58,901 nucleotides of DNA from assembly GCA_002691205.1 (NCBI GenBank), contig NZHD01000068.1, forward strand, positions 1-58,901. Direction: 5' to 3'. Source of the DNA: Deltaproteobacteria bacterium. GTDB taxonomy: Bacteria; Myxococcota_A; UBA9160; UBA4427. Both the position numbers and the translations under genes were made by a program. Shown here one piece after another: positions 8,242-16,697 of the stretch; within the stretch, counting starts at the first letter, position 1; every line of letters starts with the position of its first letter. Below the pieces are notes generated by a model, which was given only the letters and a program-made list of their open reading frames with translations, was not told the DNA's origin and ran no database searches.

Positions 8242-9144
8242 TTATCGAGTCGGCGTGGGATCAAGAAGCCGGTTATCGATGAGCCGAACCAGGCCCTCGT
8301 CCCCGCCCTCGGGTCGACGAAACTGCACGGCCAGAGCCAGTAAAGTCGGGCCACTTAGAAACTCTGGGGCCAGGGCGAGGCTGATGGGGTCTCGGAGCTC
8401 CGCGTAGTCGGTCTCACCGAGGGGCATTTCACGGAGAATGGTCTCGACCTCAGAAATCAAACGGTCCCGACTCAACTCGCCGCCGAGCACGGCCCTTTCA
8501 GCGGCATCGAGCGCCTTCACCAACCCCCTGGCCTGAATCCGAGCTTCGGGATGAAGACGCACGTTGCGGCTGGACATAGCGACGCCATCCGCTTCTCGCA
8601 CCGTGGGGGCGCCGACGACCTCAATCCCAAATCCGAGATCACGTTCCATCGCCCGAATCACTGCCAACTGCTGAAAATCTTTTGCACCAAAGACCGCAAC
8701 GTGGGGGCGGGCCGCCAAAAACAGCTTGCTCACCACGGTGGTCACGCCCCGAAAGTGACCGGGTCGGCTCGCTCCACATAAAGACTCGGAAAGCCCTTCC
8801 ACTTCAACCCAGGTCTGAGCTCCCTGTGGATAGAGTTCCTCGACCCCCGGTGCGAAGACGACGTCTACCCCGTTCTCGCCGGCCAGCGCAAGATCCCGGT
8901 CAAAGTTTACGGGGTACGCCTCGAAGTCGTTGGGATCGTTGAACTGAGTGGGGTTCACGAAAATCGACATCCAAACCACGTCCGCTCGCGCCCGGGCTTC
9001 ACGCACCAAAGACAAATGCCCCTCGTGCAAAGCGCCCATGGTCGGGACTAAAGCCACGCGGAGACCTTGAGCCCGACAATGGTCAGACTCATCCTGAAGC
9101 TCCCCCACGGTGCGAATGACCCGAGGAAAAGGCATGGGTTCCAT
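8242..9144 (-). CDS. panC: pantothenate synthetase (pantoate--beta-alanine ligase)
   Basis: Joins pantoate and beta-alanine using ATP to make pantothenate, the coenzyme A precursor; cytoplasmic. The 300-residue protein shows the HIGH-type motif MGALHEGHLSLV (about 35-46), the FVNPTQF block, GAKDFQQLAVI and the KMSKS-like MSSRN motif. Length is slightly above the usual 280. The ATG at 9144 was used; a second ATG three codons on is possible. It follows panB by 16 bases, so the two consecutive pathway enzymes are probably co-transcribed. Confidence 0.97.
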   Translation of the reverse strand: MEPMPFPRVIRTVGELQDESDHCRAQGLRVALVPTMGALHEGHLSLVREARARADVVWMSIFVNPTQFNDPNDFEAYPVNFDRDLALAGENGVDVVFAPGVEELYPQGAQTWVEVEGLSESLCGASRPGHFRGVTTVVSKLFLAARPHVAVFGAKDFQQLAVIRAMERDLGFGIEVVGAPTVREADGVAMSSRNVRLHPEARIQARGLVKALDAAERAVLGGELSRDRLISEVETILREMPLGETDYAELRDPISLALAPEFLSGPTLLALAVQFRRPEGGDEGLVRLIDNRLLDPTPTR

Positions 9145-9160
9145 CGGAACGAATCCTTAT

Positions 9161-9988
9161 CTATCGGTAACAGTGCCGTTCTTCAGGGAACTTTCGATTT
9201 CCGACCTCTTCGGCGAACTGCCGTGCCGCCTGTGCGGCCAACGAACCCAGATTGACATACTGCTTTACAAAACTCGGGTGCTCATCATTCAGCCCAAGCA
9301 TGTCATGCATGACCAAAACCTGGCCATCGCAAGACGGCCCAGCGCCAATCCCGATCGTTGGAATCTCTAACAGCTGTGTCACCTCGGTGGCCAGTTCAGC
9401 CGGAATGCCTTCAAGCACCACCGCAAAAGCGCCAGCCTCTTGAACCGCAAGGGCGTCGCGTTTGACTTGTGCCCGACCGTTTTCGCCGCGACCTTGAACT
9501 CGAAAGCCGCCCATTTTATTCACAGACTGGGGAGTCAAACCCACATGCGCCATCACCGGAATCTGCGCCGCTGAGATTCGCTCGATGGCTTCGGCCACAT
9601 GGGTCCCGCCCTCAAGCTTCACGGCATGCGCACCGCCCTCTTTCACCAAGCGAATCGAACTCTCCACCGCCTGCTCGGGGCTCACCTGATAGCTCCCAAA
9701 GGGCATATCGCCCACCAACAATGAGCGCCTGACCCCACGCGACACCAAACGCGTGTGATAGATCACTTCGTCCAGGGTCACCGGAAGCGTGGTCTCGCAG
9801 CCCTGAACCACATTGCCCATGGAATCGCCCACGAGCAGGACATCGATTCCGGCTTCATCGAAGATCCGCGCAAAGGAAAAGTCGTACGCGGTGAGCATGG
9901 TGATGGGCTCATCTCGAGATTTTCTTTGAGCAAGAGAACGAGCGGTGACGCGGTGTTCACGAGGGGAAGACGCAGTAAGAGTGGACAT
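9161..9988 (-). CDS. panB: 3-methyl-2-oxobutanoate hydroxymethyltransferase
   Basis: Transfers a hydroxymethyl group from methylene-tetrahydrofolate to 2-oxoisovalerate, the first committed step of pantothenate synthesis. Recognised by TMLTAYDFSFARIFDEAGID, the metal-binding LLVGDSMGNVVQG, GGTHVAEAIERI, and AHVGLTPQSVNKMGG. I start at the ATG at 9988 (MSTLTAS), giving 275 residues; an in-frame start 11 codons upstream adds a basic stretch not typical of the family. panC follows 16 bases downstream. No panD is in the window. Confidence 0.96.
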   Translation of the reverse strand: MSTLTASSPREHRVTARSLAQRKSRDEPITMLTAYDFSFARIFDEAGIDVLLVGDSMGNVVQGCETTLPVTLDEVIYHTRLVSRGVRRSLLVGDMPFGSYQVSPEQAVESSIRLVKEGGAHAVKLEGGTHVAEAIERISAAQIPVMAHVGLTPQSVNKMGGFRVQGRGENGRAQVKRDALAVQEAGAFAVVLEGIPAELATEVTQLLEIPTIGIGAGPSCDGQVLVMHDMLGLNDEHPSFVKQYVNLGSLAAQAARQFAEEVGNRKFPEERHCYR

Positions 9989-10372
9989 GGGGGATCTCCG
10001 ACTGAACCGAGCATCCTTCACACAATTTCAGAAGCAAACAAAGGCCCTCATCGCTTCGTTTCTGGGGCACGAACAGATCCGATGCATTCGCTTGAGAGAC
10101 CCGATCCGCTGGACTTCAGAAACGGGCCTAGCTGAGACTCTCTAACGACTGCGACCTCTCCGTATTCACCCCCGTCTCGGTCTCTTAACCCCAACCGACC
10201 CTCAGGTCTCAATCAGGACAGTGCTTTCGCACTCAAGATCCAAGCGTTTTCAGAGCGAGTGGAGCGCCTCTCTTTGATTCCGAGCGAATTGGACTCGGGT
10301 TTGTTTGTTGATGAGGCCCGCAACCTGCGGTGCCCTTCGACGCCGTAATTGTGGCTTGACCGCCTGCGATCG
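9989..10372. other. 384-bp gap upstream of panB
   Basis: No gene is supported on either strand. It should contain the panB promoter on the minus strand, but I see no box pair better than chance. An inverted repeat GCTTGAC/GTCAAGC (10354-10360 and 10372-10378) spans the stop codon of the preceding small gene; it lacks a T tract on the minus strand. Confidence 0.5.
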
Positions 10373-10711
10373 TCAAGCAGAACCGAAAGATTCGGTTCCC
10401 GCGGGGTCAATCAGCTCTCGAATCGCCGGGGGGAGGTGTCGGTCCTGGAGGAAGTCACCTCCGTGTTCGCGAAGGGCCGTGGCGAGGGTGTCGATCTGCA
10501 TGGGAACGGACTCGCCGGCCGAAAGCACGATATAGAGTTGGCCACGCAGACGGCACACGCCGCTGGTCAAGGGCGGGTCATCCGGGCCGAGTCTTCCGGC
10601 CGCGCGAATTTGAAACTGAGCCGCTCGGGCAAGCTCAAACAAATTTTCAAGAATATCTGTTTCGTCCACACACCGACCTTGCATGCCTTCTGGCCCCAGC
10701 GCAAGACGCAA
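10373..10711 (-). CDS. small conserved-looking protein of unknown function downstream of rsmA
   Basis: A 112-residue soluble protein (or 103 if started at the ATG at 10684), beginning directly after rsmA at a TTG four bases past its stop. It has no membrane segment. A recognisable stretch is LRGQLYIVLSAGESVPMQID followed by LATALREHGGDFLQDRHLPPAIREL. I believe similar small proteins occur in deltaproteobacterial genomes but cannot name a family. Tight placement behind rsmA supports it as a real gene in the dksA-tsaD-rsmA run. Confidence 0.55.
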   Translation of the reverse strand: MRLALGPEGMQGRCVDETDILENLFELARAAQFQIRAAGRLGPDDPPLTSGVCRLRGQLYIVLSAGESVPMQIDTLATALREHGGDFLQDRHLPPAIRELIDPAGTESFGSA

Positions 10712-10714
10712 GAA

Positions 10715-11578
10715 TCAATTGGGCTCTTTGTCCGTGACCGTTCGAAGAGCTCGGGCCAAGGCCAACAAGCGCGTGGGGTCGATGCTTTCAGCCCGAGCCG
10801 AAGGATCAATTTCAACCTGAGCCAAGACGGATTCAAGAACAGAACGCTCTTCACGAGCCACGAAGCCCGCCGCTCTCAAAGTATTTAAAATCGTTTTTCG
10901 ACGCTTTGCAAAAGCGGCTCGAATCACGCGCTCCACCCAGAGCAATTCATCGCTCCGCAAAAGAGGGGTACGACGCGGCCACACTCTCAGAAAACTCGAA
11001 TGCACCTTCGGCGGTGGAAAAAAACTGCCGGGTCCTAAATCTTGCTGGACCTGTGCGTCGACAGTAAGCGCATGAAGAACCGCGAAAGACCCGTAGTCCG
11101 GCTGCCCACAGCGCGAGACACACCGGCGCGCCACCTCTCTTTGGACCATCACCGACCAATCCTCAAGACGATCCCGTTGGTCTAGAAGGATGCGCAGCAA
11201 TGGCGTCGCTGCCGAATAGGGCAAATTCGCCACCACCCGCACGGGCGAATCCAAGCCGGCGATCAAGGCGGACCAATCGAGATCCAATGCGTCCGCGTGC
11301 ACTAACTCCACATGGTCGGGCAGAAGAGCTTCTTCCTTGAGGGCCAACACCAACCCCGAATCGATCTCTACGCTGATCACACGCGCTGCGCGTTTGGCCA
11401 GCGCGCGGGTTAAAACGCCGAGCCCTGTTCCCACTTCGATCACCTGATCGCCCTCTTGAACTCCCGCCAGGTCGGCGAGACGATCCGCGAGACGAGCATC
11501 GGTGAGAAAGTTTTGCCCTAATTCGCGGCGAAGTCGCAACCCTCGACGATTTAAGAGCGAGCGAGCCGATTCGCTCAC
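10715..11578 (-). CDS. rsmA: 16S rRNA (adenine1518-N6/adenine1519-N6)-dimethyltransferase
   Basis: Dimethylates two adjacent adenines in the 3'-terminal helix 45 of 16S rRNA during small-subunit maturation, using S-adenosylmethionine. The 287-residue protein has LRRELGQNFLTDARLADRLA, SAM motif I (VIEVGTGLGVLTRALAKRA) and the catalytic motif NLPYSAATPLL. The start is GTG at 11578, overlapping the stop of tsaD by four bases (GTGA), which indicates translational coupling. Also known as ksgA; its loss gives kasugamycin resistance in E. coli. Confidence 0.97.
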   Translation of the reverse strand: MSESARSLLNRRGLRLRRELGQNFLTDARLADRLADLAGVQEGDQVIEVGTGLGVLTRALAKRAARVISVEIDSGLVLALKEEALLPDHVELVHADALDLDWSALIAGLDSPVRVVANLPYSAATPLLRILLDQRDRLEDWSVMVQREVARRCVSRCGQPDYGSFAVLHALTVDAQVQQDLGPGSFFPPPKVHSSFLRVWPRRTPLLRSDELLWVERVIRAAFAKRRKTILNTLRAAGFVAREERSVLESVLAQVEIDPSARAESIDPTRLLALARALRTVTDKEPN

Positions 11579-12633
11579 TCAGCCCCCCCTCGCCAGGGCG
11601 TTTCTCCCACGGGCACCCGAGAAAAGGCGCTCACCGACCAACCGTCCCGCTCACCCCGAGCCAGTGCCCTTGACCCGGCGGCCGCGATCATCACCGCATT
11701 GTCTGTGCAAAGAGACGGGGGCGGAAATATCACTTCAAACTGAAGTTTCCGGCCTTCGTCCTCAAGGCGCTCCCGCAAAACTCGGTTCGCCGCCACGCCG
11801 CCCACAACCGCCAATCGATCAAGATTCTCGGACTTCAGAGCTCTCCGACTGCGCACCACCAAGGAATCAACGGCCGCCGCCTCAAAGGAAGCCGCGACAT
11901 CCGCGATCCCGGATTCGCCCAGAGCCTCTTGACCGCCTCGCCGCTGAACTTCAAGTGCCACCGCCGTTTTCAACCCGCTAAATGAAAAGTCGAGACCGGC
12001 CTTCCGTGACATGGGGCGTGGAAAGTCCACCGCTGTTGGATTGCCTGATTGCGCCGCGGCCGAGACCGCAGGTCCACCGGGGAAACCCAGACCCAACAAT
12101 TTAGCCACCTTGTCAAAGGCCTCGCCCACGGCATCGTCCCGAGTCTCTCCGAGCAACCGGGGCGGCCCCTCCTCTTCCACTCGGTATAGAGCGGTATGCC
12201 CGCCCGAGACCACCAACCCCATATACGGCGCGATCAACGTGGGCTCCGAAAGCTCTGCTGCCGCGAGATGGCCCGCCAAGTGATGAACGGCCACGAGCGG
12301 CAATTCGGCCCGGTAAGCCAGCGCCTTGGCAAAGGAGAGCCCCACCAGGAGAGACCCCACGAGCCCCGGCCCGGCCGTCACGGCAATGCCGGCCAGGTCA
12401 GAGAGTTTTACGCCGGCCTCATCCAGCGCCTGCTCGGCGACCTGAGAAACCACCCGGGCGTGATCTCGAGAAGCCAATTCGGGCACGACCCCTCCGTAGG
12501 GAGAGTGCACCTCCACCTGACTTGAAACAACGCTTGAACAAATTTCGCGCCCCTCACGAACGACGGCGGCCGCCATCTCGTCACAGGAACTTTCAATTCC
12601 GAGAACAAGGGCGGATGGAGCCTGAGAAGCCAA
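11575..12633 (-). CDS. tsaD: tRNA threonylcarbamoyladenosine synthesis protein TsaD
   Basis: Transfers the threonylcarbamoyl group to adenosine 37 of ANN-decoding tRNAs, in a complex with TsaB and TsaE. The 352-residue ASKHA-fold protein begins with LVLGIESSCDEMAAAVV, has the metal-ligand motif HHLAGHLAA, the block VVSGGHTALYRV, and SFSGLKTAV. The start is a TTG at 12633, 14 bases after dksA; no other start keeps the conserved N-terminus. It overlaps rsmA by four bases. tsaB and tsaE are not nearby. Confidence 0.96.
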   Translation of the reverse strand: MASQAPSALVLGIESSCDEMAAAVVREGREICSSVVSSQVEVHSPYGGVVPELASRDHARVVSQVAEQALDEAGVKLSDLAGIAVTAGPGLVGSLLVGLSFAKALAYRAELPLVAVHHLAGHLAAAELSEPTLIAPYMGLVVSGGHTALYRVEEEGPPRLLGETRDDAVGEAFDKVAKLLGLGFPGGPAVSAAAQSGNPTAVDFPRPMSRKAGLDFSFSGLKTAVALEVQRRGGQEALGESGIADVAASFEAAAVDSLVVRSRRALKSENLDRLAVVGGVAANRVLRERLEDEGRKLQFEVIFPPPSLCTDNAVMIAAAGSRALARGERDGWSVSAFSRVPVGETPWRGGAE

Positions 12634-12647
12634 ACGAAAGTCGCCTT

Positions 12648-13010
12648 TCAGGCGTTGCGTCGCTCGAGCTGTTCTTGCTCGGCTTTACAATCAATACAAA
12701 GCTCAGCCACAGGACGTGCCTGAATCCGCTTCAGCGAAATTTGCTCGCCACACTCCTCACACTCGCCATAAATACCGTCTTCGATTTTATCCAGGGCCTG
12801 ATTAATCTTGCTAATCAAGCCTCGCTCTCGCTCTCGCAAGCGCCCTTGGAAAGCCAGATTCATTTCCGAGGAGGCCGTATCAATCTCATCCGGAAAGTCG
12901 TCTGGATCCAAATGGATATCTCCCGAAAGCGTTTTGCGAGCATTCCCCAGCAGATCGTCCTTCTGTTGCAGGAGGATCTTCTTGAACTTTTCCATGTCCC
13001 GCTTCTTCAA
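12648..13010 (-). CDS. dksA: DksA/TraR-family C4 zinc-finger transcription factor
   Basis: Binds in the secondary channel of RNA polymerase and, with ppGpp in well-studied species, tunes rRNA and stress promoters. The 120-residue protein has a long N-terminal coiled coil with acidic tip residues (DPDDFPDEIDTASSE) and a C4 zinc finger, C-E-E-C ... C-I-D-C, at about 90-111. Start is TTG at 13010 behind a GAGGGTGAG sequence; an ATG at 12995 is the alternative. It is somewhat shorter than E. coli DksA (151). It lies 14 bases upstream of tsaD. Confidence 0.9.
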   Translation of the reverse strand: MKKRDMEKFKKILLQQKDDLLGNARKTLSGDIHLDPDDFPDEIDTASSEMNLAFQGRLRERERGLISKINQALDKIEDGIYGECEECGEQISLKRIQARPVAELCIDCKAEQEQLERRNA

Positions 13011-13097
13011 ATGCTCACCCTCTCGACGTCGAGGTTACGAGGCGACTTTGCCATTTGGCCGGGTCCGCCTATATCACCCGCTCACTTTTTAATCCGC

Positions 13098-13895
13098 CTA
13101 GCCGACACCTAGGCTTTGAAGTTTCTGCTCCGCTTCCCGGGCTCTGTCCGAATCCGGATAGTCCTTCACCACTTGCTTAAAAACGGTACGAGCAGCATCG
13201 TGAAAACCGGGCCCCAACTTGAGCAGAGACTCCCCTTGTCGGTAAAGCGCATCCGCCGCTTTGTTTCCCGTTGGGTAGACCCTCACGACATCATTAAAAC
13301 GTAACACCGCCACTCGATAATCGGCCTGCTTAAAGTAACAGTCCGCCATCCAGTAAGCGGCATCGTCTGCATACGGAGAGGCAGGATATTTCTGAAGAAA
13401 ATCTCGGAACTGATCAATGCAGAGTTGCTGTTCGTCGGCCCGCCAGGCGCGAAGCGCCTCTTGGTACGCCACCAGTTCTTTAGACGCCGCGGCAGTTTCA
13501 GCCGCTTCCTTGGCCGCCGCCGCTTTTGCCACCTGGGCTTCTTTGGCTTTAGTCGCTTTTGAGACTTCCGCTTGCCGGGCCTTACGTGCCTCGGTCAGAG
13601 CGTCTTCGGCCTTTTTCTGTGTGACTTCAAGCTGACCGGCCATCCTCTGCTGGTCTTGCCTTAATGATTCAATCTCAGCCGAAAGAGCGGCGATCCGCTC
13701 AAAAGGGTCAGGCTGTTTTTTAGACTGGCGTGACTGATCAAGGACACGCTCTTCAAGCTTCCTAAAATCGCCCTTCGTCGCACACCCAGAACCGAAACCC
13801 AGAGCCAAGACCGAAAGAGCCAGAATCACAAGCGAAGCCGTCCGCGAGCCACCTCGGGATGCGTCTTGCATGCGGCCTTTTCGGGCGTCTTTCAT
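13098..13895 (-). CDS. cpoB: Tol-system protein CpoB (YbgF-like): coiled coil plus TPR
   Basis: In E. coli CpoB coordinates Tol-driven outer-membrane constriction with peptidoglycan synthesis at the septum. Here the 265-residue protein has an export signal ending LALGFGSGC-ATKG, so it may be lipidated; the lipobox is weak. A long Ala/Lys/Glu-rich coiled coil (about 40-145) follows, then three TPR-like repeats starting YQEALRAWRADEQQLCIDQF with the YPASPYADDAAYWMADCYF signature. I start at the ATG at 13895 because AGGAGA lies six bases before it; ten upstream in-frame codons are not needed. It follows tolB by 63 bases. Pal, which normally sits between them, is absent. Confidence 0.88.
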   Translation of the reverse strand: MKDARKGRMQDASRGGSRTASLVILALSVLALGFGSGCATKGDFRKLEERVLDQSRQSKKQPDPFERIAALSAEIESLRQDQQRMAGQLEVTQKKAEDALTEARKARQAEVSKATKAKEAQVAKAAAAKEAAETAAASKELVAYQEALRAWRADEQQLCIDQFRDFLQKYPASPYADDAAYWMADCYFKQADYRVAVLRFNDVVRVYPTGNKAADALYRQGESLLKLGPGFHDAARTVFKQVVKDYPDSDRAREAEQKLQSLGVG

Positions 13896-13958
13896 TGTGT
13901 GTCTCCTCATGATCTGGTGTCCCACCCCTCTTCGTATGGAGTCTAGGGACGCAGCAGT

Positions 13959-15350
13959 TTAGCGCGAGATTTCGCTCGCGAAGGGCCCCCAGGCCGGTTG
14001 CAGATTATCCCCCTGTTTTTTTGTCAATCGGCGGAGTTTTTCACCCCTTAAATCCACGCTGTAGAGGTCGGCACGCCCCCGACGAGTCGAGCTAAAGACG
14101 ACCCTACGGCCGTCTGGAGACCAACTCGGGGATTCATCATTCCGAGGATGGGTCACAAGGGGCACATTCACCTCTCCTGCAGGATCAATCAGCCAGACAT
14201 CAAATTGGCCCGAAATTCGTGTCTCGTAGGCGATCCAGCGACCGTCGGGGGACCATGCGGGGGAGGTGTTGTAATCGCCGTTAAAGCTCAACCGCCGCAC
14301 GCCCTGACCATCGCTTTGCATAATGTAGAGCTGCGGCGAACCCGAACGGTCGGAAACGAACGCGATTTGTTCCCCATCGGGCGACCAGGAGGGGGAGATA
14401 TCGATGCTGCGATTTCGAGTCAGACGCTTCGGATTGCGGCCCGATCGGTCCACTCGATAGATCTCCGTGGCGCCATCATCGCTGGTCACCATGGCCAAGA
14501 AGCGACCTTCGGGCCCAAAAACACCCCGATACTTGGGTTTTCCTGGCAAAACACGGGTCAAAATCGGCCCGGGCGTATAGGCGCCACGCGAGCTCAAATA
14601 AAGCCCCGGAATGCCCTGATCTTGATAGGAGGTGTACAAAATCGCGCCCCCATCCGGCATCCAGTCGGGGAAAGCTTTGATGCTTTGTCCCCGCGTCGCC
14701 TTCCTTTGACGCCCTCCATCCGCATCCATCACATACACCTCGCGTTCTCCAGAACGGTCTGAAATAAACGCAATCTCCGTGCCGGCCACGCCGGGGGTTC
14801 CTGTGAGCGCCCCCACAACATCGTCCGCCAACCATTTCGCCAACCGAAGACGATTTGCGTCTGGACCCACGAGTTCTCCCAGGGTCAACCGCTTGCAGCG
14901 CGCGGTGTCCCACACCTGATACCTCACCGCGAGCTCCTGCCCCCGACGTTCAATCACCCCCTCGACCAACGCATCCGCCCCACCCTGCGTCCACTGCGCA
15001 CAGTCGGCCCTGCGACCCGAGACTAAACCCAAGCTGGTTTCGGAACCCAGGAAGGCCGCGTGAGAAAGCGGCTGTAAAACATCAGAAAACACCATGGCTT
15101 CTTCTATTTCTTCGCGGAGGTCTCCTGAACGGGCCCCATCTTGCGGCAACGCGTCATCGCGAAAAACCTGCACCGCCACCCGAAAAACGCGCCCCTCGCC
15201 TGGGGTCACGACAATGGCCGGCCCTTGCGCCCAAACAGGCACCGAAAGCCCGACGCCCATGAGAACCCACAAAAACGAAGAAGAGAAAGAAAGACGCCCC
15301 CATCTCCTTCCTGAATCCACTCTCAACCGTGACTTCTTCAATGTCTTCAC
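13959..15350 (-). CDS. tolB: periplasmic beta-propeller protein TolB
   Basis: The periplasmic component of the Tol system, which in E. coli binds Pal and releases it from peptidoglycan. The 463-residue product has a signal peptide (cleavage about VWAQ-GPAI, near 42), an N-terminal alpha/beta domain, and a C-terminal six-bladed propeller with repeated PSWSPDG, FPDWMPDGG and AWSPDGRWIAY motifs and FVSDRSG/FISDRSG strands. The start is GTG at 15350, overlapping the tolA stop by four bases. Its expected binding partner Pal is not encoded next to it. Confidence 0.95.
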   Translation of the reverse strand: MKTLKKSRLRVDSGRRWGRLSFSSSFLWVLMGVGLSVPVWAQGPAIVVTPGEGRVFRVAVQVFRDDALPQDGARSGDLREEIEEAMVFSDVLQPLSHAAFLGSETSLGLVSGRRADCAQWTQGGADALVEGVIERRGQELAVRYQVWDTARCKRLTLGELVGPDANRLRLAKWLADDVVGALTGTPGVAGTEIAFISDRSGEREVYVMDADGGRQRKATRGQSIKAFPDWMPDGGAILYTSYQDQGIPGLYLSSRGAYTPGPILTRVLPGKPKYRGVFGPEGRFLAMVTSDDGATEIYRVDRSGRNPKRLTRNRSIDISPSWSPDGEQIAFVSDRSGSPQLYIMQSDGQGVRRLSFNGDYNTSPAWSPDGRWIAYETRISGQFDVWLIDPAGEVNVPLVTHPRNDESPSWSPDGRRVVFSSTRRGRADLYSVDLRGEKLRRLTKKQGDNLQPAWGPFASEISR

Positions 15351-16201
15351 TCCTCAGCGGCCAAGACGAGCACTTTGCGTCCTGGAGTGGGCGGTGGCGG
15401 CAACGGACTCGCCTTGGCGAGAGCCCGTATTGCGTTGTCGTCGTAGTAGGGATTCCCCGAAGTGCGCAACAGTTCGGGACGGCCTTGAATCGCCCCGCTT
15501 CCCGTCACTTCAATCGCAAGTTCAGCCACCAAGAGAGTGTTTCGAAATTCAGGCGGCATCACCCAATAACCACGGATGTGACGTTTCACCGCCAAGTGCC
15601 AAGCGGCCAATTCAGGAGAAATGGCCTCTCCCCTTGACGAGGCCGAAGGCGATACCAAAGCTGAAGGCGCAGCCGACGCTTCCGGCTGCTTAGGAGTCGC
15701 GAGAGCCGCGACGGCAGGAACGGGAGGCGCCACGGTTTCTCCCAATTCCCCTCTGAGCTTCGCTAAAGCGTCGTCATAAGACAGCTCTTCGGGACGAGGA
15801 GCTCTCTTCTTAGGCTTCGGCTTCGCAGCCGGCGCGGTGCGCTTCTTCGGCAGCACCTTGACCTTCGCCGGCGCGGGAGGCGGAGGGGGTTTGGGGACGG
15901 GCTTGACCTGAGCGGGCGGCTTGGGCGCCGGCTTCACGACTCTCTTTTGAACGGGGGCCGGCTTCGGCTCAGGCCGTGGCGCAGCTTTGGGCGTGGCGCG
16001 TGGAGCCGGCGGAGCCGCAGCCACCAAATTCACCGAGATCGAGGCCGGCGCCATTCGACGGGGCGGAGAACTCGACATCCAAATGAGAATGAAGAAAAGC
16101 GCTAGATGACCCGCTCCGGAAAGAAGCCACATCCGACGGGGCCCACGACTTGGGGCCGCGTAAAAATTCGTCCAGTTCTGAGTGGATGTCGCACTCGCCA
16201 A
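15347..16201 (-). CDS. tolA: TolA-type energy transducer with TonB-like C-terminal domain
   Basis: Spans the periplasm and transmits proton-motive force from TolQR to the outer membrane. The 284-residue protein has one membrane segment (about 25-43: LLSGAGHLALFFILIWM), a Pro/Lys/Ala-rich rod (about 60-140) and a C-terminal TonB/TolA domain (about 200-280) with WVMPPEF, ELAIEVTGSGAI and SGNPYYDDNAIRALAKASPLP. Position between tolR and tolB supports TolA rather than TonB. The start is TTG at 16201; the rod is Pro-rich, more TonB-like than the Ala/Lys helix of E. coli TolA. Confidence 0.9.
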   Translation of the reverse strand: MASATSTQNWTNFYAAPSRGPRRMWLLSGAGHLALFFILIWMSSSPPRRMAPASISVNLVAAAPPAPRATPKAAPRPEPKPAPVQKRVVKPAPKPPAQVKPVPKPPPPPAPAKVKVLPKKRTAPAAKPKPKKRAPRPEELSYDDALAKLRGELGETVAPPVPAVAALATPKQPEASAAPSALVSPSASSRGEAISPELAAWHLAVKRHIRGYWVMPPEFRNTLLVAELAIEVTGSGAIQGRPELLRTSGNPYYDDNAIRALAKASPLPPPPTPGRKVLVLAAEE

Positions 16202-16280
16202 GATGCTGTCTGCCCCTACTTGTCTTGCCCTTTTAGACCCGTGAATCGATTTTGGGTTCCCGTGAGCCCCACTTCAGACC

Positions 16281-16691
16281 TCATGGCCCCGCCTCGGTCA
16301 CAATGCCGATCTGCGTCGAGCCCGCACGGCGGGCCGCCGCCATCGCCTTCACGACCACGCCATAGGGGGCCTTGCGATCAGCTCTCAGAAAAATTTCTTT
16401 TGAATCGCGCGCCTCAAAGATTGCCTTTAAGCGAGTCTCAAGTTCGGCTGAAGCCACCGCCTTCTTGCCCAAAAAGTATTCTCCCTCCACGTTGACCGAC
16501 AAAATCAAAGGCGCATCGGTGACTCGAAGGGGCTGGGTTGTGGTCTTCGGCAAGTTCACATCCATGCCTTGTTGCAGCATGGGAGCCGTGGCCAAGAAAA
16601 TCACCAAAAGCACCAACATCACATCGACAAAAGGCGTGACGTTGATCTCAGAGCGCGTTCGACGAGAGGATCGAGAGAGGGAAACGCCCAT
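16281..16691 (-). CDS. tolR: TolR (ExbD/TolR family) inner-membrane protein
   Basis: Forms with TolQ the proton channel that energises TolA. The 136-residue protein has the family N-terminus EINVTPFVDVMLVLLVIFL, in which the aspartate of VDVMLVLL is the proton-carrying residue, followed by the periplasmic domain with LPKTTTQPL and FLRADRKAPYGVVVKAMAAA. Length is typical. It begins six bases after tolQ. Confidence 0.95.
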   Translation of the reverse strand: MGVSLSRSSRRTRSEINVTPFVDVMLVLLVIFLATAPMLQQGMDVNLPKTTTQPLRVTDAPLILSVNVEGEYFLGKKAVASAELETRLKAIFEARDSKEIFLRADRKAPYGVVVKAMAAARRAGSTQIGIVTEAGP

Positions 16692-16697
16692 AATGGC

